From: Haloplanus natans DSM 17983
GTDB taxonomy: Archaea; Halobacteriota; Halobacteria; Halobacteriales; Haloferacaceae
Assembly: GCF_000427685.1 (NCBI RefSeq)
Contig: NZ_KE386573.1
Coordinates: forward strand, 1,720,938 to 1,784,937
DNA length: 64,000 nucleotides
Reading direction: 5' to 3'
Below are positions 17,615 through 26,002 of this stretch, in pieces; positions within the stretch are counted from its first letter, which is position 1; every line of letters starts with the position of its first letter. The position numbers and the translations under genes were made by a program. The notes under the pieces are model-generated. The model was given only the letters and a program-made list of their open reading frames with translations, made no database searches and was not told the origin of the DNA.

Positions 17615-18763
17615 ATGCGTATCACCGAGGTCGAGATTCACGAGTTCGACTACGAGGTAGCGCGGACGGGCACCGTCGGCGGCAACTGGGTGTACGATCC
17701 CGACTCGACGCTCGAACCGCCCGGGTTCGTGCTCACGATTCGGACCGCCGACGGGACCGAAGGCCACTACCGCGGCTTCGCGTTCACGCCGCCCATGATC
17801 GCACAGGTGACGATGGTCGCCGAGGAGCACCTGCTGGGTCGCGACCCACTGGAGCGACGTGGCATCTGGCAGGACTGCTGGCGGGCACTCAGACACACCG
17901 ACCACTTCGGCCTCGGCGCCATCGACGTGGCGCTCTGGGACCTCGCCGGGCGCCACTACGGTGAGAGCGTCTCCGGCCTCCTCGGCGGCTATCGCGATAC
18001 CCTCCCGACCTACGCGTCGACGATGTTCGTGGACGATTCGGGGGGCCTCGACGGTCCCGACGCGTTCGCCGACTACGCCGAAACGTGTCTGGACCGCGGC
18101 TACGACGGCTTCAAGTTCCACGGACATCCCGACGTGCGCCCCGACGTCGACATCGCCATCTGCGAGGCGCTCGCCGAGCGCGTCGGCGACGAGATGGCGC
18201 TCATGATTGACAGTTCCAGCCTCTATCGCACCTACGCCGACGCCCTCCGGGTCGGCCGCGCGCTCGACGACCTCGAGTTCTTCTGGTACGAGGACCCCAT
18301 GCACGACGGGGGCGTGAGCGAGCGAACGACGAAGCAACTCGCCACCACGCTCGACACGCCGATGCTCGGACTGGAACACGTCCGCACCGGCCCGTACGGC
18401 ACCGTCGATAGCCTCGCGGGCGAGTCGACCGACCTCGTCCGGGCCAGCGCCCACATGGACGGCGGGATCACCGGCGCACTCAAGACCGCCGACGCCGCCG
18501 AGGCGTTCGGCACCGACGTGGAACTCCTGCTCGGCGGCCCGGCACATATGCATCTGATGAGCGCGCTCCGCAACTCCAGTTTCTTCGAACACGGCCTGCT
18601 CAACCCCGAGAGTACGTGGATCCTGAATCAGGGGTTCGAAGGCGAACCGGAGTCCATCGACGACGACGGCCGGATGGCCGTCCCTGACGGGGCGGGCTTG
18701 GGCGTCGAGATCGACTGGGCGTTCGTCGAGCGTCGCCGCACCGGCCACACGCTGATCGACTAA
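17615..18763 (+). CDS. Enolase-superfamily enzyme (mandelate racemase/muconate lactonizing type)
   Basis: The protein has 382 aa. The N-terminal capping domain (1-115) is followed by a TIM barrel. Expected metal and catalytic residues are visible: K-x-H in DGFKFHGH, D in LMIDSSSLYR, E in FFWYEDPMHDGG, E in LGLEHVRTG and D in SAHMDGGI. The family abstracts an alpha proton from a carboxylate; sugar-acid dehydratase or racemase activity is possible. The substrate cannot be assigned. The start at 17615 (MRITEVEIHEFD) is the family's usual beginning. Confidence 0.85.
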   Translation: MRITEVEIHEFDYEVARTGTVGGNWVYDPDSTLEPPGFVLTIRTADGTEGHYRGFAFTPPMIAQVTMVAEEHLLGRDPLERRGIWQDCWRALRHTDHFGLGAIDVALWDLAGRHYGESVSGLLGGYRDTLPTYASTMFVDDSGGLDGPDAFADYAETCLDRGYDGFKFHGHPDVRPDVDIAICEALAERVGDEMALMIDSSSLYRTYADALRVGRALDDLEFFWYEDPMHDGGVSERTTKQLATTLDTPMLGLEHVRTGPYGTVDSLAGESTDLVRASAHMDGGITGALKTADAAEAFGTDVELLLGGPAHMHLMSALRNSSFFEHGLLNPESTWILNQGFEGEPESIDDDGRMAVPDGAGLGVEIDWAFVERRRTGHTLID

Positions 18764-18909
18764 CCGGTCCTCGTTGTCGTCGTCTACGGCGCGAATTGCC
18801 TCGCAAATCGCGACCCACCGACTCCCCAAGACGCCAGTCTGCCACCTGAAGCCGGATCAACGAGCGTGGACGCGAGTGCGTCGACGAGGAATCGGCGTAG
18901 ACACGACGA

Positions 18910-19122
18910 ATGAAACTGGTCGTCGACGTCAACGTCGTCATCTCCGCACTCATTGTCGATTCGAAGACGGGGGAGAGCACTCATCCGCGGACCGACTTTC
19001 GAGCCAATCCCAGCAGGTTCCGCGTTAGAACAGTCCCCGTTCGACGAGGAGAACACCGTCACCGAAGTGACGATATACGTGTATCGGTCTCATTTTCACC
19101 ACGTCGTTCGGTAGTGCAGTGA
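18910..19122 (+). pseudogene. Broken PIN-domain (VapC-like) gene
   Basis: The first 20 residues, MKLVVDVNVVISALIVDSKT, are a clear PIN-domain N-terminus with the first catalytic Asp. The expected continuation is lost in this frame after 18969 and only partly suggested in another frame (GPTFEPIPAGSALEQ), so the gene is frameshifted or truncated. The whole 478-bp gap between 18763 and 19242 holds nothing else I can support. Confidence 0.5.
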
Positions 19123-19241
19123 GCAAGGGGACCCACGACGGTTCCATCCGTTCCTGTCGGGTCCGTATGGACGGCGAGTGAGTGTTCGAAACGGACACAC
19201 GACGGACGAATGCCTATGAACGCGGTCATTGAAGCCCGAGT

Positions 19242-19946
19242 ATGACCGTTCGGGACCCCATCGAGACTTCAACAACGGAGATCGAATTGAAGGTGCGGGA
19301 CAGAAACTGCTTTTTCGTTCGTCTCTCGGCCGAAACGGACTGTCTCATTCGCCTCGAAGAGTTGATCCACCGAGCTGACGGGAACCTGCTTCAGTACTTC
19401 AGTATCCGTGAAACGTCTCCGAAGGACATCATCGAACTGGCCGCGAGCGAATCTGCAATCGCAGAGGCGCGTCTCGTCAGGAACGGGTCCGACGCAAATC
19501 TCTTCCAGTTCGTCGTCTCAGGACCGTGTGTCACTGCGACGCTCGCCGATACCGGTGCGATTACTCGTGACGTTTCGGCCGCGGGCGGCGTCGGCCGTGT
19601 CGTCGCAACTGTTCCATCTCACGTCGCCGTCCGGACCGTCGTCGAAACGTTTCGGACACGCCATCCGGACTCGGAATTTCTCGCCAGGAGAGAACGCGAT
19701 CAGTCTCCACCCGTTCGAACGAAATCGGGCGTCCACACCATCCTCACCGACCGACTTACCGAGAAACAGTACGAGGTGCTTCGGACGGCGTATCTTAGCG
19801 GCTACTTCACGTGGCCGCGTGACAGTACGGCCGAAGAGTGTGCCGACGCGTTGGGGATCGCTCAGCCGACGTTTAGCCAGCACCTTCGGACGGGCCAGTG
19901 CAAGGTGTTTACCGCTCTCTTCGACTCCGCGGTCGACAGCGGGTGA
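19242..19946 (+). CDS. HTH-10 (bacterio-opsin-activator type) transcription regulator
   Basis: The protein has 234 aa. Residues 1-165 form the sensor part with IELKVRDRNCFFVRLSAETD. The C-terminus is an HTH-10 domain (LTEKQYEVLRTAYLSGYFTW and ADALGIAQPTFSQHLRTGQ). It is paralogous to 12372 but lacks the CPCEC cluster. It lies 109 bp upstream of the alpha/beta hydrolase on the same strand, so it may control that gene. Confidence 0.82.
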   Translation: MTVRDPIETSTTEIELKVRDRNCFFVRLSAETDCLIRLEELIHRADGNLLQYFSIRETSPKDIIELAASESAIAEARLVRNGSDANLFQFVVSGPCVTATLADTGAITRDVSAAGGVGRVVATVPSHVAVRTVVETFRTRHPDSEFLARRERDQSPPVRTKSGVHTILTDRLTEKQYEVLRTAYLSGYFTWPRDSTAEECADALGIAQPTFSQHLRTGQCKVFTALFDSAVDSG

Positions 19947-20055
19947 TCGAGACGTCGAGACCGATCACGACAGAACGGATCGGTCTGTCATACCTATTCC
20001 TATAGGCAAGAAGCGTTTGCCGGGGGGACTGGAATGTACCGATGGGTGATTCAGG

Positions 20056-20892
20056 ATGCCAAGCTACGCGGAGTGGACTGCAGCGCAAGAGACGACGGCC
20101 GTCACGGTCGATGGACACGAACTCGATGTCGCCTACTACGACGAGGGATCGGGCGATCCCGTCGTTTTTCTCCACGGGATTCCGACGAACTCCTACCTGT
20201 GGCGGGACGTGATCGGACCGATCGCAGCGGAACGCCGCGTCATCGTGCCGGACATGATCGGATACGGCAACTCGTCGATTTTCGACGGATTCGATAGATC
20301 GATCCGCGCACAGGAGGAGATGGTAACGGAACTGCTGTCGGCGCTTGATGTCGAAAACCCCTCGCTGGTCGGTCACGACCTCGGTGGCGGCGTGTTCCTC
20401 CGCTACGCGGCCCATCATCCGGATGCTGTCGACGAGCTCGTGCTATCGAATTCCATCGCGTACGACTCCTGGCCGATCCAGTTGATCACCGACTTGGGAC
20501 TTCCCGAGACGGCCCGAGAAACCGGCGTCGAGGAGTTACAAGCGATGCTCGACGACCTCTTTCGAGACACGCTCCACGGGTCGGAGCACAGCGACGCGTT
20601 CCTCGACGGGATGACCACGCCGTGGAACTCCGAAGCGGGTGTAACCTCTCTCGTTCGAAACGCGACCTCGACGAACACGAATCACACGACTGAGGTCGAT
20701 CCGGAAACGATCGAAGCCCGGACGCTCCTCCTGTGGGGGGCGGACGATCAGTTCCAGTCCATCGAGTGGGCCGAGCGCCTGCAAGCGGATATCGAGACGG
20801 CCGAACTGATCGGGCTGGACGACGCAAACCACTGGGTGATGGAAGATCGGCCGGACACCTATCGCGACGAACTGGCCGACTTCCTGCGCTAA
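20056..20892 (+). CDS. Alpha/beta hydrolase of the haloalkane dehalogenase/epoxide hydrolase class
   Basis: The protein has 278 aa. It has the oxyanion motif FLHGIPTNSYLW, nucleophile elbow GHDLGGG with Asp as nucleophile, acid Asp in WGADDQF and His in ANHWVMED. An Asp nucleophile points to ester-intermediate enzymes such as haloalkane dehalogenases and epoxide hydrolases rather than serine esterases. A related but distinct hydrolase lies at 43704. It follows an HTH-10 regulator, and a fold-back repeat begins 18 bp after its stop. Confidence 0.85.
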   Translation: MPSYAEWTAAQETTAVTVDGHELDVAYYDEGSGDPVVFLHGIPTNSYLWRDVIGPIAAERRVIVPDMIGYGNSSIFDGFDRSIRAQEEMVTELLSALDVENPSLVGHDLGGGVFLRYAAHHPDAVDELVLSNSIAYDSWPIQLITDLGLPETARETGVEELQAMLDDLFRDTLHGSEHSDAFLDGMTTPWNSEAGVTSLVRNATSTNTNHTTEVDPETIEARTLLLWGADDQFQSIEWAERLQADIETAELIGLDDANHWVMEDRPDTYRDELADFLR

Positions 20893-20910
20893 TCAGGTCG
20901 AACGTTCGGG

Positions 20911-20996
20911 CTGATACTGCCGGCTGTAAGTCGATCAAAATATTCGCCACCCCGAGGTGGCGAATATCGTGAAACAGTTACAGTCGGTAGTATGAG
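20911..20996 (+). repeat. Fold-back intergenic repeat, copy 1
   Basis: This is an 86-bp imperfect palindrome. The outer stem is 20911-20929 with 20978-20996 (18 of 19 pairs, two as G-T). The internal loop contains GTC (5') opposite AAACAG (3'). The inner stem, ATATTCGCCACC with GGTGGCGAATAT, is a perfect 12 bp around CCGA (20952-20955). It shares the asymmetric arm motifs GTAAGTC and ACAGTTAC with copies at 40309, 41931 and 48912. The remainder of the gap to 21259 holds only a promoter-like TGTATAAG near 21205. Confidence 0.8.
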
Positions 20997-21259
20997 TCGC
21001 GGGCGACAGTCACGACTCGAAACGTCCGACCGCAGAGGCACCCCCTAACGCCGGGTCGTCCGTCGTGCCTTCCCCCGATTTCTCCCGACGCACGCTACCA
21101 AGATAAATAGGTTACTCGTATTGGAAGTCCCTTTTCACACTCACAGAATAGTAAGGAGTTCCCGGTCGAGTTGTACAAGCGTGTCCGACAGTTCGTGTAT
21201 AAGTCGGCAGATTCACCCACAGAACCCAGATCCCCGATAACGGGTCCTCACAGATACTC

Positions 21260-21628
21260 ATGAGTACACACTCAGAATCGAGTGATACGAAATCGACGTC
21301 GGTCGTCACACCGAGCCAGTCACAGGAGACGCTCATCTCCATGGCAAACCTCCTCGGACGCAAGTGGCACTTGGTCATCCTCCACCAGTTGCTGACGGAG
21401 GGCGCGATGGGATTCGGCGAACTGAAAGGAGAGATCGAACACATATCGTCGAAGGTCCTGTCGGACAGCCTCGACCGACTCGAGACGGAACACGAACTTG
21501 TCGAACGCCGCATCGTGAGCGAGAAGCCGGTGCGCGTCGAGTACGCGGTGACGGACCGCGGTCGTGACTTCGCCCCTGTCGTCGACCGCATCCACGAGTG
21601 GGGCGTCGAACACGTCCTGAGGGAGTAG
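21260..21628 (+). CDS. HxlR-family winged-helix regulator
   Basis: The protein has 122 aa. The HxlR core is clear: NLLGRKWHLVILHQLL, FGELKGEIEHISSKVLSDSL, then a wing with RRIVSEKPVRVEYAVTDRG. The usual N-terminal cysteine of redox or aldehyde-sensing HxlR proteins is absent. It is 250 bp upstream of a second HxlR gene on the same strand and may act with it on the copper-protein operon at 22459. TATA-like TGTATAAG lies about 50 bp upstream. Confidence 0.85.
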   Translation: MSTHSESSDTKSTSVVTPSQSQETLISMANLLGRKWHLVILHQLLTEGAMGFGELKGEIEHISSKVLSDSLDRLETEHELVERRIVSEKPVRVEYAVTDRGRDFAPVVDRIHEWGVEHVLRE

Positions 21629-21819
21629 ATGCGGTGAGGTCGGGGTGAAGGGCAGGTTCGCAGGGCCACCGGTACGTCGGACGGTAGTATTCGCAACGTA
21701 CTCACGTTCCCCCCGTCGCTGTAGTCGGGTGCCGGACTCATTTTTTGAAGAGTATCGCTGGATCGGCTGGCAACGGTTCTTGCGTACCGCTTCGATCGTC
21801 CCGATACTGAATCACATCA

Positions 21820-21852
21820 AGTTACTTGATTTCTACAGGTAACTATTATAGC
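21820..21852 (+). promoter_or_regulatory. Dyad operator and TATA box of the second HxlR gene
   Basis: AGTTAC (21820-21825) and GTAACT (21839-21844) form an inverted repeat with 13 bp between arms. It directly abuts the TATA-like CTATTATAG at 21844-21851, about 27 bp before the ATG. The position suggests autoregulation. The left half, GTTACTTG, recurs at 22395-22402 upstream of the copper-protein gene. Confidence 0.5.
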
Positions 21853-21875
21853 GTCCCCGTCCGTATGGGACGGAC

Positions 21876-22268
21876 ATGAGCGACGACGATACTGAAGCGG
21901 ACGCTGCCACCCAACTCGAAGTGTGGTGCGCCGGCGAGGACTGGTGCCCGGTCACGACGACGGCGTCACTCATCGGCAAGAAGTGGCATCCCGTGATCAT
22001 TCATCGACTCCTCGAACACGGACCGAGCGGATTCAACGAACTCAAAGCCGATGTCGACGGCATTTCGAGCAAAGTCCTCTCGAGTAGTCTCGATGACCTC
22101 GAGGAGAAGCAGATCGTCGACCGCGAAATCATCAGCGAAAAACCGGTGCGGGTGCAGTACTCGCTCACGAAACACGGTCGGTCGCTCGAGCCGGTGATCT
22201 TTTCGATGCGTGACTGGGGGCTCGAACATCTCACGGAACCCGACGAAGACGAGTCGTCGGTCGCGTAG
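21876..22268 (+). CDS. HxlR-family regulator with paired cysteines
   Basis: The protein has 130 aa. It has an N-terminal WCAGEDWCPVTTTASLIGKKW with two cysteines 6 apart, the second in the conserved HxlR CPV position. The winged helix includes FNELKADVDGISSKVLSSSL and wing IISEKPVRVQYSLTKHG. Such cysteines can act as a redox or electrophile switch. It lies 190 bp upstream of the halocyanin-DUF5059/peroxiredoxin operon, in the same direction, and its own promoter carries a dyad sharing a half site with that operon. Confidence 0.87.
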   Translation: MSDDDTEADAATQLEVWCAGEDWCPVTTTASLIGKKWHPVIIHRLLEHGPSGFNELKADVDGISSKVLSSSLDDLEEKQIVDREIISEKPVRVQYSLTKHGRSLEPVIFSMRDWGLEHLTEPDEDESSVA

Positions 22269-22458
22269 GGATCTCCGGAATTACGCAAGCAGGCATGGTC
22301 GAGTCGTGCCCGACACGGTCGGTTGTTTTCCTGCCGCATTCTCACCACGAGTCGGCCACTCACGGTGATCGGCGACTCACTGGGTTACACGTGCGTTACT
22401 TGTTGAGCCCGCGGTTGTCCGAGATTCATTACGGGTAGAAACTAAGTTTCGGGTAGAT

Positions 22459-24600
22459 ATGGCAATCGATGACATTGACAGGCGCACGCTCCTCCGTCTC
22501 GGTGGGGTCGCAGCCATCGGCGCACTAGCGGGTTGTAACAGTCAGCAAGGCTCCGAGGCAACCTCGACGGCGACGACGACTCCCACGTCGACCGCAACGG
22601 CGACGGAAGCATCTGGAACCAACCCCCCCGGTGCGGATCAACTCGGAGGACCCGACGACCTCCAGTCGTCGGCGACGGTGGAAGCGACGATGCTTTCGTC
22701 CGACCAGGGCGCCGGCCAGCACGTGAACACGCCGGCCGTCGTCTGGGTCGAACAGGGCGCGACCGTGACGTGGAACATCGCCGAGGGCTCGCACTCGATT
22801 ACGGCGTACCATCCGGACTTCGACCGGTCACTCCGGATTCCAGAGGGGGCGACGGCCTTCGATTCCGGGATTCTTTCCGCAGGAGAATCCTTCGAACACA
22901 CCTTCGACACGCCGGGCGTCTACAATTACTTCTGTCGCCCGCACGAAGGACTCGGAATGGTCGGTCTCGTCGTCGTCGGGCAACCGCAGGAAGGCCCGGG
23001 AACGACGACCACTGCCGACATCGAACTGAGCGCTGCCGCCCAGTCGCTCACCCGCCTCCTCGACGTGGCGGGCATCGTCGCTAGTGAGGGTGGAACGACG
23101 AACGCCTACGCGTGGCAGGACGCCACGTGGGACTCATACTGGTACTCGCTGTACAACATGAGTACCAACATCGCCATGAGCGGCAACGGCGTCCAGTTCC
23201 CGCACAACGACGCCCAGCGGCAACAGTTCGAACAGCGAGTGCCGGCGATGCTCCAGCATGCGGATGTCGACAAACCCCCGATCAAGAATCCCAACCTGAA
23301 CATGGCTGCGTTCACGGAGGGTGATCCCCACTTCACTCAAAAGCCTGTCTTCGACTCGGGCGACGGCCGCCCCGACGCGTCGACCCTGCAGTGGGACATG
23401 TCGAAGTCCTCGAAGGTCGTGAGCCCCTCCTCGGTCGCGTGGACGCATCTCAAAGGTGTGACGTGGGCGAAGAACTTCCAGAAACACTTCGAGACGCTTC
23501 CACCGGGAATTGCGGCGAAGTTCCGCGCGCAGATGCTCACCACCCTCGCCCAGATCGGGACGAACGCGACGCTCATCGCCGGCGGTCCGGACGGCAATGG
23601 AGCGCTCACGAAAGGCGACTCGCTCGAACTCGTCTCCGAGTTCCGACCGAGTGACGGCACGGTCGTCGACGACACGGCCCGGCCCAACCACCACTCGGCG
23701 ATGCTCTGGTTCCTGTCGGATCTCACGAGTCTCGCCCAAAACGGGTGGTTCGGCTACGTGAACCCGGAACCGCTGATTCCGAACGGAAAGATCCAGCAAC
23801 TGGCCGACGGGATGGCGCAGACGACGATGAACCTCTTCGATCCCTCGGATGTCGCCGACATGGGGTCGACCCGGGACCTCGGCCAGATGCTCGGTGCCGT
23901 CGGCTGGTACGGAACGCACGCCGGAAGCGACGAGCTGCGTGCTGCCGCCGCGAGCTACGCCGACGATCTGGCGGCTGAGGTCGACGCCCACCTCGAGGGC
24001 AACGGACACGTGGCCGACGGCGTGGCCAATGGGGCGGCGACGCAGGGCGCGGTCGGACAGGGGCTCCTCTGGGCCTCCCAGATCGACGGCGTCGATCACC
24101 GCGACACCGCGGAGGCCGTCCTCGGCTACCTGCTCGACGAACTCTGGGACGAGGACGCAGGCACCTTCGCCACCGGAACCGACGCGTCCACCTACCGAAT
24201 CACGTCGCGTGACGCGGGCGACGTGACTGGCGGCCTCAACGCCGCCGACGCACTTCTCGATCTCGACGTGCAGGAGGTGTACGCCCGCTACTTCAACGGG
24301 ACGTTCAACCGCGGGCGACTGCAACGGGCCGAACGTCCGAACAGCCGCGACGAGGGTGCCGAGTTCACGCTCCCCCTCCCGCCGGCTGCCGGCGGCGAGT
24401 ACGGACAGGCCGCCGTGTACAACGACGCCGTCGAGTACGATACCGGCGCCGACGAGTGGTCGGTCGTCGACGACACGTTCACTACGTCGTGGGCACTGTA
24501 CACCGCGAATCAGGACATCTGGATCGGCAACTGGGCAGGCGACTTCTTCCAGGGTCGCGGCGTGCCCGGCCGGAGCGACCAGCCGCCCGAGGGGGCCTGA
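22459..24600 (+). CDS. Tat-exported lipoprotein: halocyanin-type blue-copper domain fused to DUF5059-like domain
   Basis: The protein has 713 aa. Residues 1-25 hold a Tat lipoprotein signal (RRTLLRLGGVAAIGA, lipobox LAGC). A Thr/Ala-rich linker follows to about 60. Residues 70-175 are a plastocyanin-like domain with copper ligands His in GSHSITAYHP, then Cys, His and Met in YNYFCRPHEGLGM. Residues 185-713 are a large, probably all-helical extracellular domain that I recall as DUF5059 in halocyanin fusions; its function is unknown. It acts on the outer membrane face. The stop is 5 nt before a peroxiredoxin ATG. Confidence 0.8.
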   Translation: MAIDDIDRRTLLRLGGVAAIGALAGCNSQQGSEATSTATTTPTSTATATEASGTNPPGADQLGGPDDLQSSATVEATMLSSDQGAGQHVNTPAVVWVEQGATVTWNIAEGSHSITAYHPDFDRSLRIPEGATAFDSGILSAGESFEHTFDTPGVYNYFCRPHEGLGMVGLVVVGQPQEGPGTTTTADIELSAAAQSLTRLLDVAGIVASEGGTTNAYAWQDATWDSYWYSLYNMSTNIAMSGNGVQFPHNDAQRQQFEQRVPAMLQHADVDKPPIKNPNLNMAAFTEGDPHFTQKPVFDSGDGRPDASTLQWDMSKSSKVVSPSSVAWTHLKGVTWAKNFQKHFETLPPGIAAKFRAQMLTTLAQIGTNATLIAGGPDGNGALTKGDSLELVSEFRPSDGTVVDDTARPNHHSAMLWFLSDLTSLAQNGWFGYVNPEPLIPNGKIQQLADGMAQTTMNLFDPSDVADMGSTRDLGQMLGAVGWYGTHAGSDELRAAAASYADDLAAEVDAHLEGNGHVADGVANGAATQGAVGQGLLWASQIDGVDHRDTAEAVLGYLLDELWDEDAGTFATGTDASTYRITSRDAGDVTGGLNAADALLDLDVQEVYARYFNGTFNRGRLQRAERPNSRDEGAEFTLPLPPAAGGEYGQAAVYNDAVEYDTGADEWSVVDDTFTTSWALYTANQDIWIGNWAGDFFQGRGVPGRSDQPPEGA

Positions 24601-24605
24601 TCGCG

Positions 24606-25112
24606 ATGCTCCCCGAAGGCACCGCCGCACCGGAGTTCACGTTGCCCGGAACCGCGATGGACCGAGACGCGATCGAGATGTCGACGTACTCGCTTGCCGA
24701 CGCGCTCCAGCGAGGGCCGGTGATCATCAACTTCTATCTCTTCGATTTCCACCCGGAGTGCACCGAACACATGTGCTCGCTCCACGATCTGCTGTGGTTC
24801 GACCTCGACGACCGAGTGACGGTGTTCGGTATCTCCACGGATCGGTCGTTCAGCCATCGAGCGTTCGCGGAGACGGAGGAACTGGCCTTCGCCCTCCTCT
24901 CGGATAGCGACGGGAGCGTCGCCGAATCCTACGACGTGTTCTACGAGGAGTTCGACGGCCACAAACGGATCGCGAAGCGTTCGGTCTTCGTCGTCGACAC
25001 CGACGGGACGATTCGGTACGCGTGGAGCACCGACGATCCCACCGCGCAACCGGACTTCTCGGCGGTCAAGGACACACTCGAAAGATTGCAGATCGCCCGC
25101 GCCGACGACTGA
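24606..25112 (+). CDS. Peroxiredoxin (AhpC/TSA, Bcp-like)
   Basis: The protein has 168 aa with a thioredoxin fold. It starts MLPEGTAAPEFTLPG. The peroxidatic cysteine is in FDFHPECTEHMCSLHD, with a second Cys five residues later, as in Bcp/PrxQ-type enzymes. Later strands include VTVFGISTDRSF and RSVFVVDTDGTIRYAW. It reduces hydrogen or organic peroxides in the cytoplasm. It follows the halocyanin-DUF5059 gene by 5 nt, so it is almost certainly co-transcribed. The unusual HPEC in place of TPGC or VCP is notable. Confidence 0.85.
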   Translation: MLPEGTAAPEFTLPGTAMDRDAIEMSTYSLADALQRGPVIINFYLFDFHPECTEHMCSLHDLLWFDLDDRVTVFGISTDRSFSHRAFAETEELAFALLSDSDGSVAESYDVFYEEFDGHKRIAKRSVFVVDTDGTIRYAWSTDDPTAQPDFSAVKDTLERLQIARADD

Positions 25113-25158
25113 TCAGGGGTCGGTGTTGACCCTTTCGAACCTGTAACTCAGCGAATAA

Positions 25159-25884
25159 TCAGTCCCCAGTCGCCAGTTCGATCCACCACTCTCGGCCGAA
25201 CGGGTCGTCGTATGCGATGTCGAGGCGGTCGTACACGACCCGCGGAATGCCGATGTCGGCGAGAACGAGCTGTCCCGGACAGGTTCGTAGTCCCGTCTTC
25301 GGTACGGCGAGCGTGACCGTCGTCTCCGGGTGGACGGCTGCCCCGAGTGTCTCGCCGGTCGTGGCGTCGATACCGGAGGGCACGTCGAGGGAGACGACTC
25401 TCGATCCGCGTCGGTTCGTTTCCTCGACGAGGCCCCGTGCCGGATCGCGGATCGGGCCGTCGAGGCCGTAACCGATGAGCGCGTCGACGACCACGCCGAT
25501 TCGATCGAACGCAGCCAGTTCTTCGACGCCGCTCGTGACCGACACGTCCGTCGCGTCGAGAATCCCATACTGCTGTGCCGCGGCCCCGGACAACGCGTCG
25601 GGGTCGCGGTCGATGACGACAGCCACTCGAACGTCGTGGTTATGGAGATGTCGAGCACACGCCAACCCGCCACCGCCGTTGCCGCCGTTTCCGGCCACGA
25701 CCACTACCGGTTCCTCACCTGTCGCAGCGACCCGATGGGCCAACGTTCGGCCCGCGTTCTCCATCATCTGGAGCAACTGTAGTCCCACGTCCTCGACGGC
25801 AACCCGGTCGACATCGCGCATCGTCTCCGCCGTCACGGCCGGCACATGCGTCCCCGACGCCGTCACGAACGCGTCGGTAGTCAT
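25159..25884 (-). CDS. NAD(P)H-hydrate epimerase (YjeF N-terminal domain), stand-alone
   Basis: The protein has 241 aa. The YjeF_N Rossmann-like fold has MRDVDRVAVEDVGLQLLQMMENAG, glycine-rich VVAGNGGNGGGGLACARHLH and SLDVPSGIDATTGETLG. It epimerises damaged NAD(P)HX. Most archaeal versions are fused to the dehydratase domain; this one lacks it, so a separate dehydratase gene must exist or this is a paralogue. The start at 25884 is chosen; an in-frame start 9 codons upstream is possible. Confidence 0.85.
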   Translation of the reverse strand: MTTDAFVTASGTHVPAVTAETMRDVDRVAVEDVGLQLLQMMENAGRTLAHRVAATGEEPVVVVAGNGGNGGGGLACARHLHNHDVRVAVVIDRDPDALSGAAAQQYGILDATDVSVTSGVEELAAFDRIGVVVDALIGYGLDGPIRDPARGLVEETNRRGSRVVSLDVPSGIDATTGETLGAAVHPETTVTLAVPKTGLRTCPGQLVLADIGIPRVVYDRLDIAYDDPFGREWWIELATGD

Positions 25885-25940
25885 ATCGATTCTTGGACTC
25901 TCAACCACCATTACTGTGTGCCGTTGCGATCGCCGACTAG

Positions 25941-25989
25941 GGGTTACCTACGGGTTAGCTGACGCTTTTGGTAGCTCAGGTAGTTACCA
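25941..25989 (+). promoter_or_regulatory. Imperfect inverted repeat upstream of the MFS gene
   Basis: GGTTACCTAC and GTAGTTACC face each other across about 27 bp just upstream of the MFS start at 26003. The half sites resemble the GTTAC motif at the HxlR promoters. The TATA position is unclear. Confidence 0.3.
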
Positions 25990-26002
25990 TTCGATACCTA
26001 CG

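Noticed and set aside
17351-18829. Very long open frame opposite the enolase-superfamily gene (and similar ones at 23134-24630 and 59965-61752)
   Set aside because: High-GC haloarchaeal genes leave long stop-free frames on the other strand. These have Arg/Gly/Val-rich, motif-free translations, while the sense genes have clear catalytic motifs.
20911-20996. Fold-back repeats as ordinary intrinsic terminators
   Set aside because: They are about 80 bp, have no downstream T-run, share specific arm motifs, and copies 4 and 5 are not directly at a gene end.
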